A stretch of DNA of 64,000 nucleotides from Zygnema cylindricum (Eukaryota; Streptophyta; Zygnematophyceae; Zygnematales; Zygnemataceae): assembly GCA_037447655.1 (NCBI GenBank), contig JBBHKE010002145.1, positions 1 to 64,000 of the forward strand, given 5' to 3'. Positions within the stretch are counted from its first letter, which is position 1, and every line of letters begins with the position of its first letter. The notes under the pieces were generated by a model. That model saw only the letters and a program-made list of their open reading frames with translations. It searched no databases and was not told the origin of the DNA. A program made the translations under genes and the position numbers. Shown in pieces: positions 1 to 10,238 of the stretch.

Positions 1-1465
1 GCTGGCTGCGGCTCAAGAAAGAGGATATTTAAATGACATTGATACTTTGATAGATGAAAGGTCTATAGAAAATTAGAAAAGAGAAGAACTGTTAATCATT
101 GCAACCGGTTGTCAAGATGAACCAATGGCAGCAACCGCTAAAATGACTAATAAAGTCCACCGGTTGTCAAGGTGAACCAATGGCAACAACCACTAAAATG
201 GCTAATAGAGTCCACCCCTCGGTAAAATTAGCTCCAAAGGATATAGTTATATTTTCTTCGAATATTATTCTCGGCAATAACAAAAAGATTTTCAGAATGT
301 TTAACACTTTTTTCAGGATGGGGGTTGAAGTAATTACCAAAAGAGCACTTTGTTCACGTATCAGGGCATCCAGCTATTGAAAAATTAAACAAAATATACG
401 AGCTGATTAGGCCTAAAATTTGCATTCCAGTACAACGTGAACCTGTTCACATCCACGAACATGTAAAATGTAAAAAACTTTCGACAAGTGCGACGTTGTC
501 TTCCTATTCGCTCACCTTATTGGATTTTATTTCAAATCATCTCGCGAGGTGACTTGATGTAAAGTTTGAACATGTGCTGGAAGAACGCGAAAATGGGTCG
601 AAATGTGTTAGGCGACAAATTGCATCGCGCTAAATGACAAACAATTGTACATATAAAGTTTCAAGGAAACGTAACTTGTACTGTGGTAATTTCAATTTTT
701 TGGTATGGCTGCGGATTTTCTCGTTTTTTTCTAAGTTATGAAGGAAAATGATAGAAAGCAACTGTAACTTTAGCACATGCGAAAATACTCTCAGTTCGCT
801 AAAAACTTTTGTCTGGCGGCGTGCGCTGTACTATGATCATACGTCAGATTTGTACGTTCGTACAAGTGTGTGCATAACGCACACACATACAGTATGCCTA
901 CTCTACGCGAGTTTTGTGCCAAGTTTTGTGCGCCTACCAAAGGCCTACCATAAAAACGCCTACTTGTTAACTATGTATCATGCCTTCTTCTCCCCATATA
1001 AATCCATACGACCCTACATTAGTACCACCACACTACTATCGGTTGGTATGTACGCTCGCAAACAAGCGCGCGCACGAAAATTTGATTTTCAAAAATAACA
1101 CTCTAAATAAAAATCAACAAGAGATGAGCAAAAGAGAGAACAAAAGAGGCAGGGAGATGACCCATATAGAAGCTCAACCCTCTCAATTCTTTCTCCCTAT
1201 CTCGTGCTAAACATAGGTCTCCAACCATGGACCTCTTAATTGAATAATACTAATAGTAATGGGTATTTTAGGCACGTTCACAAACTTAGTATGTGTAGAA
1301 TCTCATCTTCCCTTTATCAACCCATTGGGCATGTCCATGCAAACTCGTCTTCAATCTTGATTATGAACCACGTCGAAAGCTAGTGTCATTTGCCAACAAA
1401 TAAGAAAAGTTTTTTGCACGTTTTATACGCTCTTTAACCGTTTGAGATGGAATTGAAAACCAAAA
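1..1465. other. Intergenic, repeat fragments only
   Basis: No convincing gene. Positions 100-219 hold a direct duplication of about 58 bp (the unit contains ACCGGTTGTCAAG and AACCAATGGCA). Positions 465-790 are a fragment of the dispersed repeat seen complete near 55.1-55.6 kb. The small ORFs here lack recognisable domains, and two of them lie in or next to repeat DNA. Confidence 0.5.
465..790. repeat. Dispersed repeat, right part (family of 55.1-55.57 kb)
   Basis: Aligns by eye along its length with 55262-55570. Shared blocks include CTTCCTATTCGCTC, CTCGCGAGGTGA, TTTTCTCGTTTTTTTCTAAG and CTGTAACTTTAGCACATGCG. The left part of the same family lies separately at 17930-18110. It is an old fragment with no clean ends. 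Confidence 0.7.
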
Positions 1466-1565
1466 TCATTTCACAGTGTCTCTATCATCGTCGCGCCTCT
1501 CTCTCTTGCTGTTAATCCCACTCGAATAATTTACTTTTTTTCAACTAATCATTCTCGCGACTGCT

Positions 1566-2245
1566 ATGGCGTCATCCTTGGTCTATGGAAATCGTACTGT
1601 TACCTGCTTTGGCAAAGAGAAAATGCTTTGTGGTGGAAGTTCTCCTCAAAAACAATTTTCTCTTTCGAGGAGAAGCCACAATCGAAGTATTGCTGCAAAC
1701 GGTTCGACAATACTTTGTAAACGCGTGGATTCTGTTTGAACCTTTTACTTTTGAGTTACTAACTGCCTCTTACAAAAGTTTTACAAAAGTTTTACAGGAT
1801 TATAGAGTATAATTTGTTTCAACTTAAAGTGTTTAAATACTCTTTCCATAGTTTTATATGTGTTGCAATCAAACTTTGAGGATAGCCCTACCTCTCATGG
1901 TGTTTCACCCTTAAGATGATAACTTTACTGAATGTTGATCTCTATTTTCAAGATAAATTGGATAATTGAAGGGGAGATCAGTCTGGTTCATCAAAGGTTG
2001 GACAATCAGAAAAAATGAAGAAGCCCCTCGCTAATGTGAATGAGTGGCTATGCTGGCTTACATTGCCTCTATGGTTACAAGAGAGCTAGCTACAACATCT
2101 GATATGATAATCAGTTTGAACTCACCCCCCATTGATTAGACAAAAAACTGTCAAAATTTCCGTACAAAAACCTAGATTCGAGAGCCTCATTGCAAGAATT
2201 TCTTTGGCAAATGCTCCTTGCCTTCAAAGCGGCTTGCTCTAATAT
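1566..2245 (+). pseudogene. Decayed duplicate of the 20.3 kb plastid-type gene
   Basis: The first 50 or so codons from ATG 1566 (MASSLVYGNRTVTCFGKEK) match the gene at 20310 closely (MASSFVCGNSSVACFGKEN). The copy is broken in several ways. A deletion of about ten bases removes the exon 1 splice donor, so the frame runs into TGA near 1738. The acceptor CAG of the good copy is AAG here. Exon 2 has a lost base near 2040 and an in-frame stop. The intron is retained in both copies, so this is a DNA-level duplication and not a retrocopy. Homology continues into the 3' flank to about 2725, matching 21024-21420. Confidence 0.82.
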
Positions 2246-2725
2246 TGGTTAATAAAAATTTATTTTGTTAATATTTCTTGCTTAGACGATGGATCTTGCT
2301 GGGCAGGAGTGGAGCTGGTTAAACATTAATTAATCAACCAATTAATCATAGAGGATTTATATTGGAGTAGAGATTATTTAAAGAGAAGAGTGAAGAGAGA
2401 GAAGAGAGAAGAGACATGATGTAAAGAGGCTTCGGCCAAGAACACTTATAAATCTTTTTGGCTGAATATTCCTCGTCTTTTATGTGCTTCCGCTGTGTAA
2501 TGATTTATGTTTTATGAATTATTTTAAGAGAAACTCTTTTGCTTAAGATCCTTCAATTGGAAGTTAATGTACAAATTTCTATTTTTGGCAGAAAAAACAG
2601 TGCAGCTTTTGTATATTCACATTTTTTTTATAATATTTTTAGTACAGTGGTTTGCAACAAGTGGCATGTCAAAAAGTCCAGCAAATAGTTCTGTTTGTAG
2701 ATGTTGGTGCTGTTTTTTTTAGCGT

Positions 2726-4680
2726 TGTAACTTTATGAATTCAATGTTCAGTTTAGCTGTGGCTATTTTGATGATTATTTCCAACTACTGGGATGTGGCA
2801 CGTAGCTGTTCATCTGGGCTTTTAAATATCTATGCATGACGCTTTCATCCGTTCTGAAAGTGATCTTGAAACCTGCGACTGTAGCATGTAAGCCAAGTGG
2901 TGAAGGCGCACCGTTCCTCATTTTCTTCTCAACATACAAAGGAAACATAATTGCTAAATATATGAGATCAAGGACAAAAAATGATTACGTATCATTAACT
3001 GAAGGTTCAAACGCACTATTAGAATTTGTGAATCAACTGTCGCCGCCCTCTTTCACACTGTAGCTTATTGAAAGATACGGAGAGGTTATTGAAAGAAAGC
3101 TTGTTAGTTCCTACACTTCAGCTCACAAGCGGTTATTTAAAAAAATGGATGAAGCTCCCTTTGCTCACAAACGGGATACGAAAAACAGTTGGGAGGTGCA
3201 CCTTCCACACTGCAGAAAGCTAATGAATGTATCTTAGCATAAAATCGTTTTTAAATATTGGCTGGAAATAACCGAAGAAGATTAGATGTCATGTAGAACA
3301 CTTGGACAACATTTATTTTTCCGTAGTTGAGATAGGGGAAGTATTGTACTATTGATAAGATTTTCCAATGTTTTTCTCTTTTGACAATGAAATTAAAATA
3401 GAGTACTCATATTACTTTATTATTCAATGCCGTCTCACTTCCAACATGAACTTAACTATTCCCTTCGCCATTGTCCACCAGTGTAATCAGATCAAAAACT
3501 AGAACTATTGTACACCATAAATATTTATTTTTACAATAAAGTATAATGTCAAAATGTAAGACTCAGAAATATTCATTCCCACTTTCACACTGAAGTATAA
3601 AATTCTGATGCATGTACATTCCTCATGACAAGTTTCTAAGTTCTATTGTTTGATTTTACGGTACAAGAACGAAAAGAGCAAAATGTGGAAGAGTGAGAAT
3701 CGAAACAAGCAAAAATTTATATAGAGAACTAGTTCAACACACATTCTTGAAAGATGTTAAAGCTAAACCTTCAAGATATTTGACCAATTGTCAAACACAT
3801 TTTACATCTTCGGAAGTTTTAAAGAGATTATAATCTCAATTCAGATATGGTATAATTTCATATGTTAGGCCAGGAATTTTCCCCTCATATAATTTGCCGA
3901 AAAAAACCTTACCACGTTATGAATAAGATGGGAATCTATCCAATCTCGCTTTCTTATCACTTTCATTATTATACAAATTGTTATTTTTTTCTATTGATGG
4001 GGTGGCCACATTGAATGAATCACCTATTTGAAATTATGTAGAATTAGATATAAATGCATTGCTGATTTGGTGGCAGTTGATTCGATATTATTAAATCTAC
4101 CTTCGGTTAACTGTCAAACAGTATGTTGTTTCCAAAATCCTCAACCTTCTTCAACAGTTGAGCAGAGATGTCAGCGTACAGAAAAAAAAAATTTTCCAAG
4201 TCGTTTGCCTAGTTATCAGGTGTGGTGGAAATTTCACTTTAAATGGTTTAAATTTCAATGCCAGATCTCGCTTGTGGGGTAAGAACAAACCTTCGCTATA
4301 TTTCGAGCATTAAACAAAACGATGAAAACACCAACATGCAGGTCTTCAGAAAAATTCTTTCATCATGGTTACACATTGATGAATCCTTTAGTGTTTCTCA
4401 ACATATCAAAGAGTAAAATATAAATAAGTCATACTCCACAAATTTTGACTGCACATTAAAAAGTGATGAATAAAACCAAAATCAAGTTCCTTAAAACTCG
4501 GTTGCAACTGGCATTCCACATTTACAATTATCTTCAAAAAAACCAAGAATGCTTTACAACAGGAGGCATACACCTGGAAAATTCCTCAGATCCTCCAAAA
4601 TCCTGCTGAATCTTACCATCTATGCTACAACTTTCAAAATGATGATTTTACAAAAATTTACATGTAGATTACTATACAGC
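2726..4680. other. AT-rich intergenic stretch
   Basis: No recognisable gene or bounded repeat. Two short ORFs (75 codons at 2836, 84 codons at 4028) have no domain, no splice partner and no close resemblance to a known family, so they are not called as genes. The right end includes the 3' flank of the minus-strand LEA-like gene. Confidence 0.4.
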
Positions 4681-6190
4681 TCAAAGTTCTACTTTCTCAT
4701 TTGATGTACCAGCGGCTTGCTTGATTTTTTCAGCTGCATATTCAGCAGCTTTCTTCACCTGCTCACTGCTAGACACTGTATTCTCCTTGCCCTTATCAGC
4801 GCCATAGTCTACAGCAGATCTTAACTTCTCTCCAATATCCCCTGTTGTCTTGGAAGCAGCTCCTTTTGCTTCTGCATACCTGTCACTTGCCTGTTGCGCT
4901 GTCTCGCCTGTGGCAAGTTTTGCATCCTCCGCAGATTTTGTTGCAGTATCTTGAGCTCTGTTGTACTGATCCTTTGCCTGTTGGGAAAGATCACCAGATG
5001 TCTCCTTAACAGATTCCTGCTTTTCTGCAACTGTTTCCTGGGACTTGGTAAAGAGGCTTTGAGCTTGCTTTACAGCTTCATTAGCCGCAGCTACTGCTTG
5101 GTCATATAAACTGCTTGCCTGTCTCTTGACACCCTCTGTAGTCTCGCTTGCCTTGCCAGAGACTCCTGCAATCAACGTCATTAAAGTAATACCAATAATG
5201 TTAGATTTAACTGATGCCATGTCAGACAAACAACATGTAAGGAAATTTACGACATTAGTTTTCCTCAATATAATTACCTGCACCAGTCTCTTCCGCCTTT
5301 GACTTGACAAGATCAGCCTGCTCCTGCGCTTGCCCGGTCGCTCGTTGAGTTGACTGAATAGTGCTATCCTTAAGCTCTGTTCCTTGCCTGCGGTCCAAAA
5401 AATCTTAAAACAGGACGCTGTTAATACAGGAACTTTAAAATAGAAAAATGTAAGAAATATTCTAGAGAGAAACACAAAAAACATCAGAGCTCAATGAGTT
5501 GTAATATCACCAATAGCGGCCAAGAGCACAAAGTAGAAACACAGCACATTTTTTGTAAACAGCAAAAAGAAGTCTAAAAAGACAATTAGCTACGGCCTTG
5601 AAAAAATGAAAAAAAATCATTCAAAAATCGACGTACCTGGTAGCAGAATCACTGGCTATGCCAACTTTCTCTCGTGCCCACTCTGTCCAGCTCTTTCCTG
5701 ACTCCTTGGCAGCCTCCGCCGTTTTAGTAGCTTCATCCTGAGCAGCCTTTGTTGCATATGTTGCAGTGTCCTGCGCAGACTTCGCTGTGTCAGACGCTCC
5801 CTGTTGTGCAGAGCCAACCGTCTCCTTTGCCCAGCCTGTCCAGCTCTTTCCAGTGTCTGCCGCAGCGTCCTTGGCAGCTGCGGTTTTGTCCTGTGCTGTT
5901 TTAGCAGTATCTGAAGCTGCCTGCTTGGTCGCTCCAAATGTAGAATCGACCGCCTGCTTGGCTTGTTCAGCAGCCCTTGCAGAAGCATCGGTTACTGTCT
6001 TGTATGCCTGTCCGACTGTATCGCTGGCAGCACCTGCAGCATCTTTTGCCTGCTTTTCTGTAGAATAATAGGCATCAGTCGCTATATCTGCTCCCTTCTG
6101 AGTAGCCGATTTCTCAGCTCCCACTGTTAATCCAGTAAGTTGTAAAATGACGACGGCCCCGAGAAACGTGAGCATGGCGGTCCGCGCCAT
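4681..6190 (-). CDS. Secreted LEA-like alanine-rich helical protein, 3 exons
   Basis: Exons on the minus strand are 6190-5637, 5387-5278 and 5165-4681. Introns are GT-AG and phases are 2 and 1, giving 382 residues. Residues 1-25 are a signal peptide (MARTAMLTFLGAVVILQLTG, cleavage near VGA-EK). The rest is hydrophilic and rich in Ala, Lys, Asp, Gln and Thr. It has 11-mer-like amphipathic repeats of the group 3 LEA (LEA_4) kind and two copies of GKSWTxWAxExVG at residues 114-126 and 165-177. Group 3 LEA proteins are disordered when hydrated and fold into helices on drying. A secreted or endomembrane stress-protective role is inference. The 3' exon also has an in-frame ATG with an apparent signal peptide at 5219, but that ATG lies in intron 2 and uses the same frame, so an alternative secreted short form is conceivable. 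The exon structure is strong; the family assignment is by composition. Confidence 0.82.
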
Positions 6191-6539
6191 GATTAGATAT
6201 CACTGTTTTGCTCGGAAACAAAATGATGTCCTCTGGCTGTAAAGACCGATTTCAGAAAGATTGATACTGCAGAAGAAGCAAAGACCATCTCATTGGAAAT
6301 TAAAAAATTTCTCTTCCTTATAGGTTTGAGGGTGACATTCGAGAATGCTCAGCACCAAATGCATACGTGTTCAGCGCCAATAAGACACAAGCGCGCAGTC
6401 TAAAATTTGACGTGGCGGTGTCAAAAGGACGTTACAGTATATACATGCATCTGCCTGACACGTCACTGCCTTTGTGGGGGATAAATCTGCAGGAATACCC
6501 ATGCTGGACGTCTGAAGGGTCACACGTGGTAGCCATAGA

Positions 6540-6952
6540 CGTTACAAACTCCACGTGGAGAGCCTAAGAAACCCCAGGTCGTCGGATACATGCCACTGCA
6601 GCAAAAGAAGTAATTCCGGGATTCCGGTTTTGAGTTTTTGTAATTTTCTGTGTTTTGTACTTTTTGTGTTTTCTAAACTTTTCGAGCAATCGACGAGTGA
6701 GAAATTTCATATACATCGTACAGTAGGGGATGCTTATCGCATCGAACGCCTACCCGATTGATCGACATCCGCTGCATATCGCATAAAACCAGATGTAACT
6801 CTAGAACGCGATTTTCAAGTTTTACCGCTACGGTTTGCAAATTCCTATGCGCTGGGACACCACAGATGCGATGTGCCGGAAATTTGCAATGTCCCGATGT
6901 GATTCCGAGGTCGCGATTGACTGGATCGCTCCCAAAAGAATTCACACAATGA
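6540..6952. repeat. Direct repeat D, copy 1
   Basis: About 410 bp starting GACGTTACAAACTCCACGTG and ending near AATTCACACAATGAG. It recurs at 8029-8430 in the same orientation with perhaps 10% divergence. The two copies flank about 1.08 kb that consists of two Harbinger-type MITEs. No coding capacity. Confidence 0.8.
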
Positions 6953-7635
6953 GGCCTGTTATCCATTAGGCGGTCCCAGTAAACATGCGGAGACATCTAT
7001 TTCTAGTGTTTACCGGCACGTCGTTCCATTATGTCGTCCCAGTAAACATCGTTTCTCAATTATGATTGGCGCCACTTAGGCTAGTTTTCAGATTCTTAAA
7101 ATCCAAAAATATTCTTCAAACTGAAAATCTGTACATAATATTTGTACGAGGGGAGTTAATTAATGATTCGTACGAAAATTGTGCGACCAAATTTAAATTT
7201 CGAAATTGAAAATCAGAATTTCTAAACGGAATGGCAAAATGACGCCGCAAACTTTGAAGGTCAGCGGATGTCAGAAGGAGAGTGCGAGGATATTTCGGTC
7301 GACCTGCATACACAGTGGCGGAAGGCACATGGCATGTACGACGTGTTCGTTTCTCATCGCCTATTCGTGGTGGATTTTTTTTTTAAGTTTCATGTGTACC
7401 ATGGTACACGACCAGTGTGAAGAACTTCTCCTCACCGAGGAGAGTCTCTTCACACTGGACGATGTGCGTGATTGCTTCGCGAATCTAAAAAAGTGAAAGG
7501 TGCTTACGCCTATAATATTGGAGCCATTCAGTTAACATGTTTCGTCTAACAAAAAAAAACAAATGGTACGAATTTGTACGAAATCGTACGGCATCCAGTA
7601 AACAACTCCACTTTTCCTCTAATGGAAGTTCACTC
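6953..7635. mobile_element. Harbinger-derived MITE, copy M1
   Basis: The left end (ATCCATTAGGCGGTCCCAG) and right end (CTCTAATGGAAGTTCACTCT) match the ends of the 6.6 kb Harbinger element at 34019-40632. The interior matches 40250-40620, including a hairpin at 7412-7460 whose 22 bp arms pair at 19 positions. A 16 bp perfect palindrome GTGTACCATGGTACAC lies just before it. The terminal bases have decayed, so the target duplication is not clear. Confidence 0.75.
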
Positions 7636-7638
7636 TCA

Positions 7639-8028
7639 GGGTCACGTTCCTTTAGGCGGTCTCAGTAAATGTACGGAGATGTCTCACAGCAACATCGTGT
7701 ATGGAGATGTCTACTGACAGCGTTTACTGGAAGTCCGCTCAATTATGTCGGGCCAGTGAAAAACCTTTCGAAATTATGATTAATGCCACGTAGTTAGTGT
7801 TCACATTTTGAAAATCTAAAAATATTCTTCAAACGGAAAATCTGAAGGATAACATCACTACCAGACTACAAGCGGAGGTGATTAATGATTCGTAAGAAAA
7901 TTTTGCGGCCAGATTTTAATTTTGAAAATGGAAATCAAAATTTCGAAACGGAATGGCAAAAAGACGTCGCAAACTTTGAAGGTCGGTGGATGTCAGACGA
8001 AGCGTGCGATGATACTTTCGGTTGACTT
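7639..8028. mobile_element. Truncated Harbinger-derived MITE, copy M2
   Basis: Starts GGGTCACGTTCCTTTAGGCG three bases after M1 ends, in the same orientation. It matches the left half of the family (CCAGTAAATGTACGG, GAAGTCCGCTC, AATGATTCGTA). It stops abruptly at 8028, where repeat D copy 2 begins, and lacks the hairpin and right end. Confidence 0.72.
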
Positions 8029-8430
8029 GGACGTTACAAACTCCACGTGGAGAGCCTAAGAAACCCCAGGTCGTCGGATACATGCCACTGCAGCAAAAGA
8101 AGTAATACCGGGATTTAGGTTATGATTTTTTGTACTTTCTATGTATTCTGAACTTTTGGAGCAATCGACGAGTGCGAAATTTCAAACACATCGTACAGTA
8201 GGGGATGATGCATATCGCATCGGACGCCTACCCAATTGTTCGACATCCACTGCATATCGCATGAAGCCAGATGTAATTATCGACGGCGATTTTCAAATAT
8301 TTCCGCTACGGTTTGCCAGTGCCAATGCGCTGGGACACCACCGATGCGATGTGCTGGAAATTTGCAATGTCCCGATGTGATTCCGAAGTCGCGATTGACA
8401 GGATCGCTCCCAAAAGAATTCACACAGTGA
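8029..8430. repeat. Direct repeat D, copy 2
   Basis: Second copy of the 410 bp unit at 6540-6952, same orientation. Its right end carries the hAT-type insertion at 8433. The junction with the truncated MITE M2 suggests an unequal exchange or tandem duplication breakpoint. Confidence 0.8.
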
Positions 8431-8432
8431 GC

Positions 8433-8894
8433 CAGAGGTCGCAATCGGGTACCCAAATCCGTAACCGACCGTTACCCGACCTCCCGCGTCGGATCCGGAA
8501 CGGATTCAGGTGCCAAATTTTGGGGGCCGGTCGGATTCGGGCGGGTGATTCACAACAAAAACAAAAAAATCGGGTGCGGTCGGGTAAGCAAAAAACGAAA
8601 AAAATTGAAGGTTTTGTACTGTCCATACTATCCAACATTATTGTACTTTCTACTCTTGGTATCGTGGAAGGTATGAGGGAATGTACCATTAATTTTGTAC
8701 ATATTCGGGTACGGGCTGGTAAGGGTAGTCGCGAGAAATCGAGTTTCGGTTAACTTTTGTTTTCGTAAACGCGTGTCGGGTACTAGATAACAATGAAGGA
8801 GCGTGACATAACCCTGTCGGGTATCGGGTGTTCAGATTTATAAAAAAAAAATGTCGGTTTCGTGTATCTAAATTTTTTACTTTTGCGACCTCTG
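8433..8894. mobile_element. hAT-type MITE, 462 bp, perfect 8 bp target duplication
   Basis: Terminal inverted repeat CAGAGGTCGCA at 8433 and TGCGACCTCTG ending at 8894. It is flanked on both sides by CAGTGAGC (8425-8432 and 8895-8902). An 8 bp duplication and CAG-type ends are diagnostic of the hAT superfamily. The interior is rich in CGGGT and CCGAC motifs and has no transposase. A second copy in the opposite orientation is at 12739-13201. Confidence 0.92.
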
Positions 8895-8934
8895 CAGTGA
8901 GCCGCAAATAATATTCACATAAGCGGAAACATAA

Positions 8935-9335
8935 TCGCTCTCCCTCTCCCTCTCCATCTCCCTTTCCCACTCTTCCTTCGTCTCCATCGCCCTCTCCCTC
9001 TCCCCCTCCCCCTCCCCCTTCCCCTTCCCCTCCCAGTCAGCTTTCCCTTTCTTTTCCTCCCTACCCCCACCTCTTCCCTCCCTTGATTTGCTCCCTCCTT
9101 CCCATCTCCTGTCCTTCCTCTCTCCCTCATCCTTTTCTCACTCTCTCGAAAATCTTTCTTCCCTTCCCTTCCTGCCTCCTCCTCCCTTCCCTCCTTACTT
9201 TCCCTCCTCTCATCCCTCCGCGCCCCTCCCTCTTCCCCCCTCCCCTTCGCTCCCTCCTTCCCCCTCCCTACCTACCTCCCTCCCTCTCTCCTACCGCCCC
9301 CCCCGCTCCTTCCCCCTCCTTATTGCTCCTCTTGC
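8935..9335. repeat. Polypyrimidine tract, CCCTCT-rich
   Basis: About 400 bp in which the plus strand is almost entirely C and T (units such as CCCTCTCC, CTTCCCTC, CCCCTCCCC). The overlapping ORFs on both strands (Pro/Ser/Leu-rich on plus, Arg/Gly-rich on minus) are composition artefacts. Confidence 0.9.
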
Positions 9336-10238
9336 ATACAGTTGAGCTTTGGGTCAACAAAGGAGTTAAGGATTTTAATTTTCGAGGTATGGGATAGTTC
9401 TTAATGAAGAAAGTCAAGAGTGGAGTAGTCTTACACAAATTCAACACAACATAGACATGTTCACAAATTAAAGCACAATTCTCACTCTACAGTTCAGCTT
9501 TATGCAGTCTGGTTCATGAACCGCTTACACAGTCTGATACCTCAGACCAAAATTCAAGTTTCAGACACTCAAGCAGAATCGAAACGGGAGTCCCATATGG
9601 CAGACCATCATTTTGATGATTTCTACATCTTGAAATACGAGACAAAAACCATAATGAAAGATATGCCAAGAAAAGCCAATGGACTCTGCCAAAAGTGGAA
9701 CCAAGGACTAAGGACAAAATTTATGAAATGCACAACATCGACAGTGACTATGTTGATAATCCATCAGTTTCTACTCAGTATCCTTTCAAGTACAGTGGCC
9801 TTATTCATATGATATGTTTGTGGTGATTGTGTCATGAATGAGACAGCTGTTACTTTGGCGAATCATGGGCTTGCATATGGCAGTGACAGTTGTCACAGGA
9901 CTCTAATTGTCCAGCAATGGTAACAGGAGAGAAAAGACAAATGAGATAGTACCAGGATCCAGGTTGAGGCTCAGCACTTGGAATAAGAAGTTCGTCACTG
10001 AGAAATCAACTGTACTTCCTTGACACGGAAAGCAAAGTGAGACAAATTCAAGTGTAATCTGCCCCAGATTCAATTCTCCTTCCTGGCTCATTTTCATCAG
10101 ACGGGTGATGTGTTTACGCATCAGTGGCTGGCATTGTAGCAAATAGTTAAATAAATGAAACTTGTCGAGGTTAAACAAAATCAACTGTCAGTCTCAAAAG
10201 CAAAAATTGTGTCTTTTCAAAATGTACTAGTGGTAAGA
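9336..10238. other. Downstream flank of the thylakoid-signal gene
   Basis: No gene supported. The part nearest 10238 is presumably 3' UTR of the minus-strand gene. Two ORFs of about 95 codons have no domain or splice partner. Confidence 0.4.

Noticed and set aside
5165-5219. A separate secreted protein starting at ATG 5219
   Set aside because: The ATG lies between a good donor (5277) and a good acceptor (5166), and exons 1-3 join in frame across it. It is kept only as a possible alternative start.
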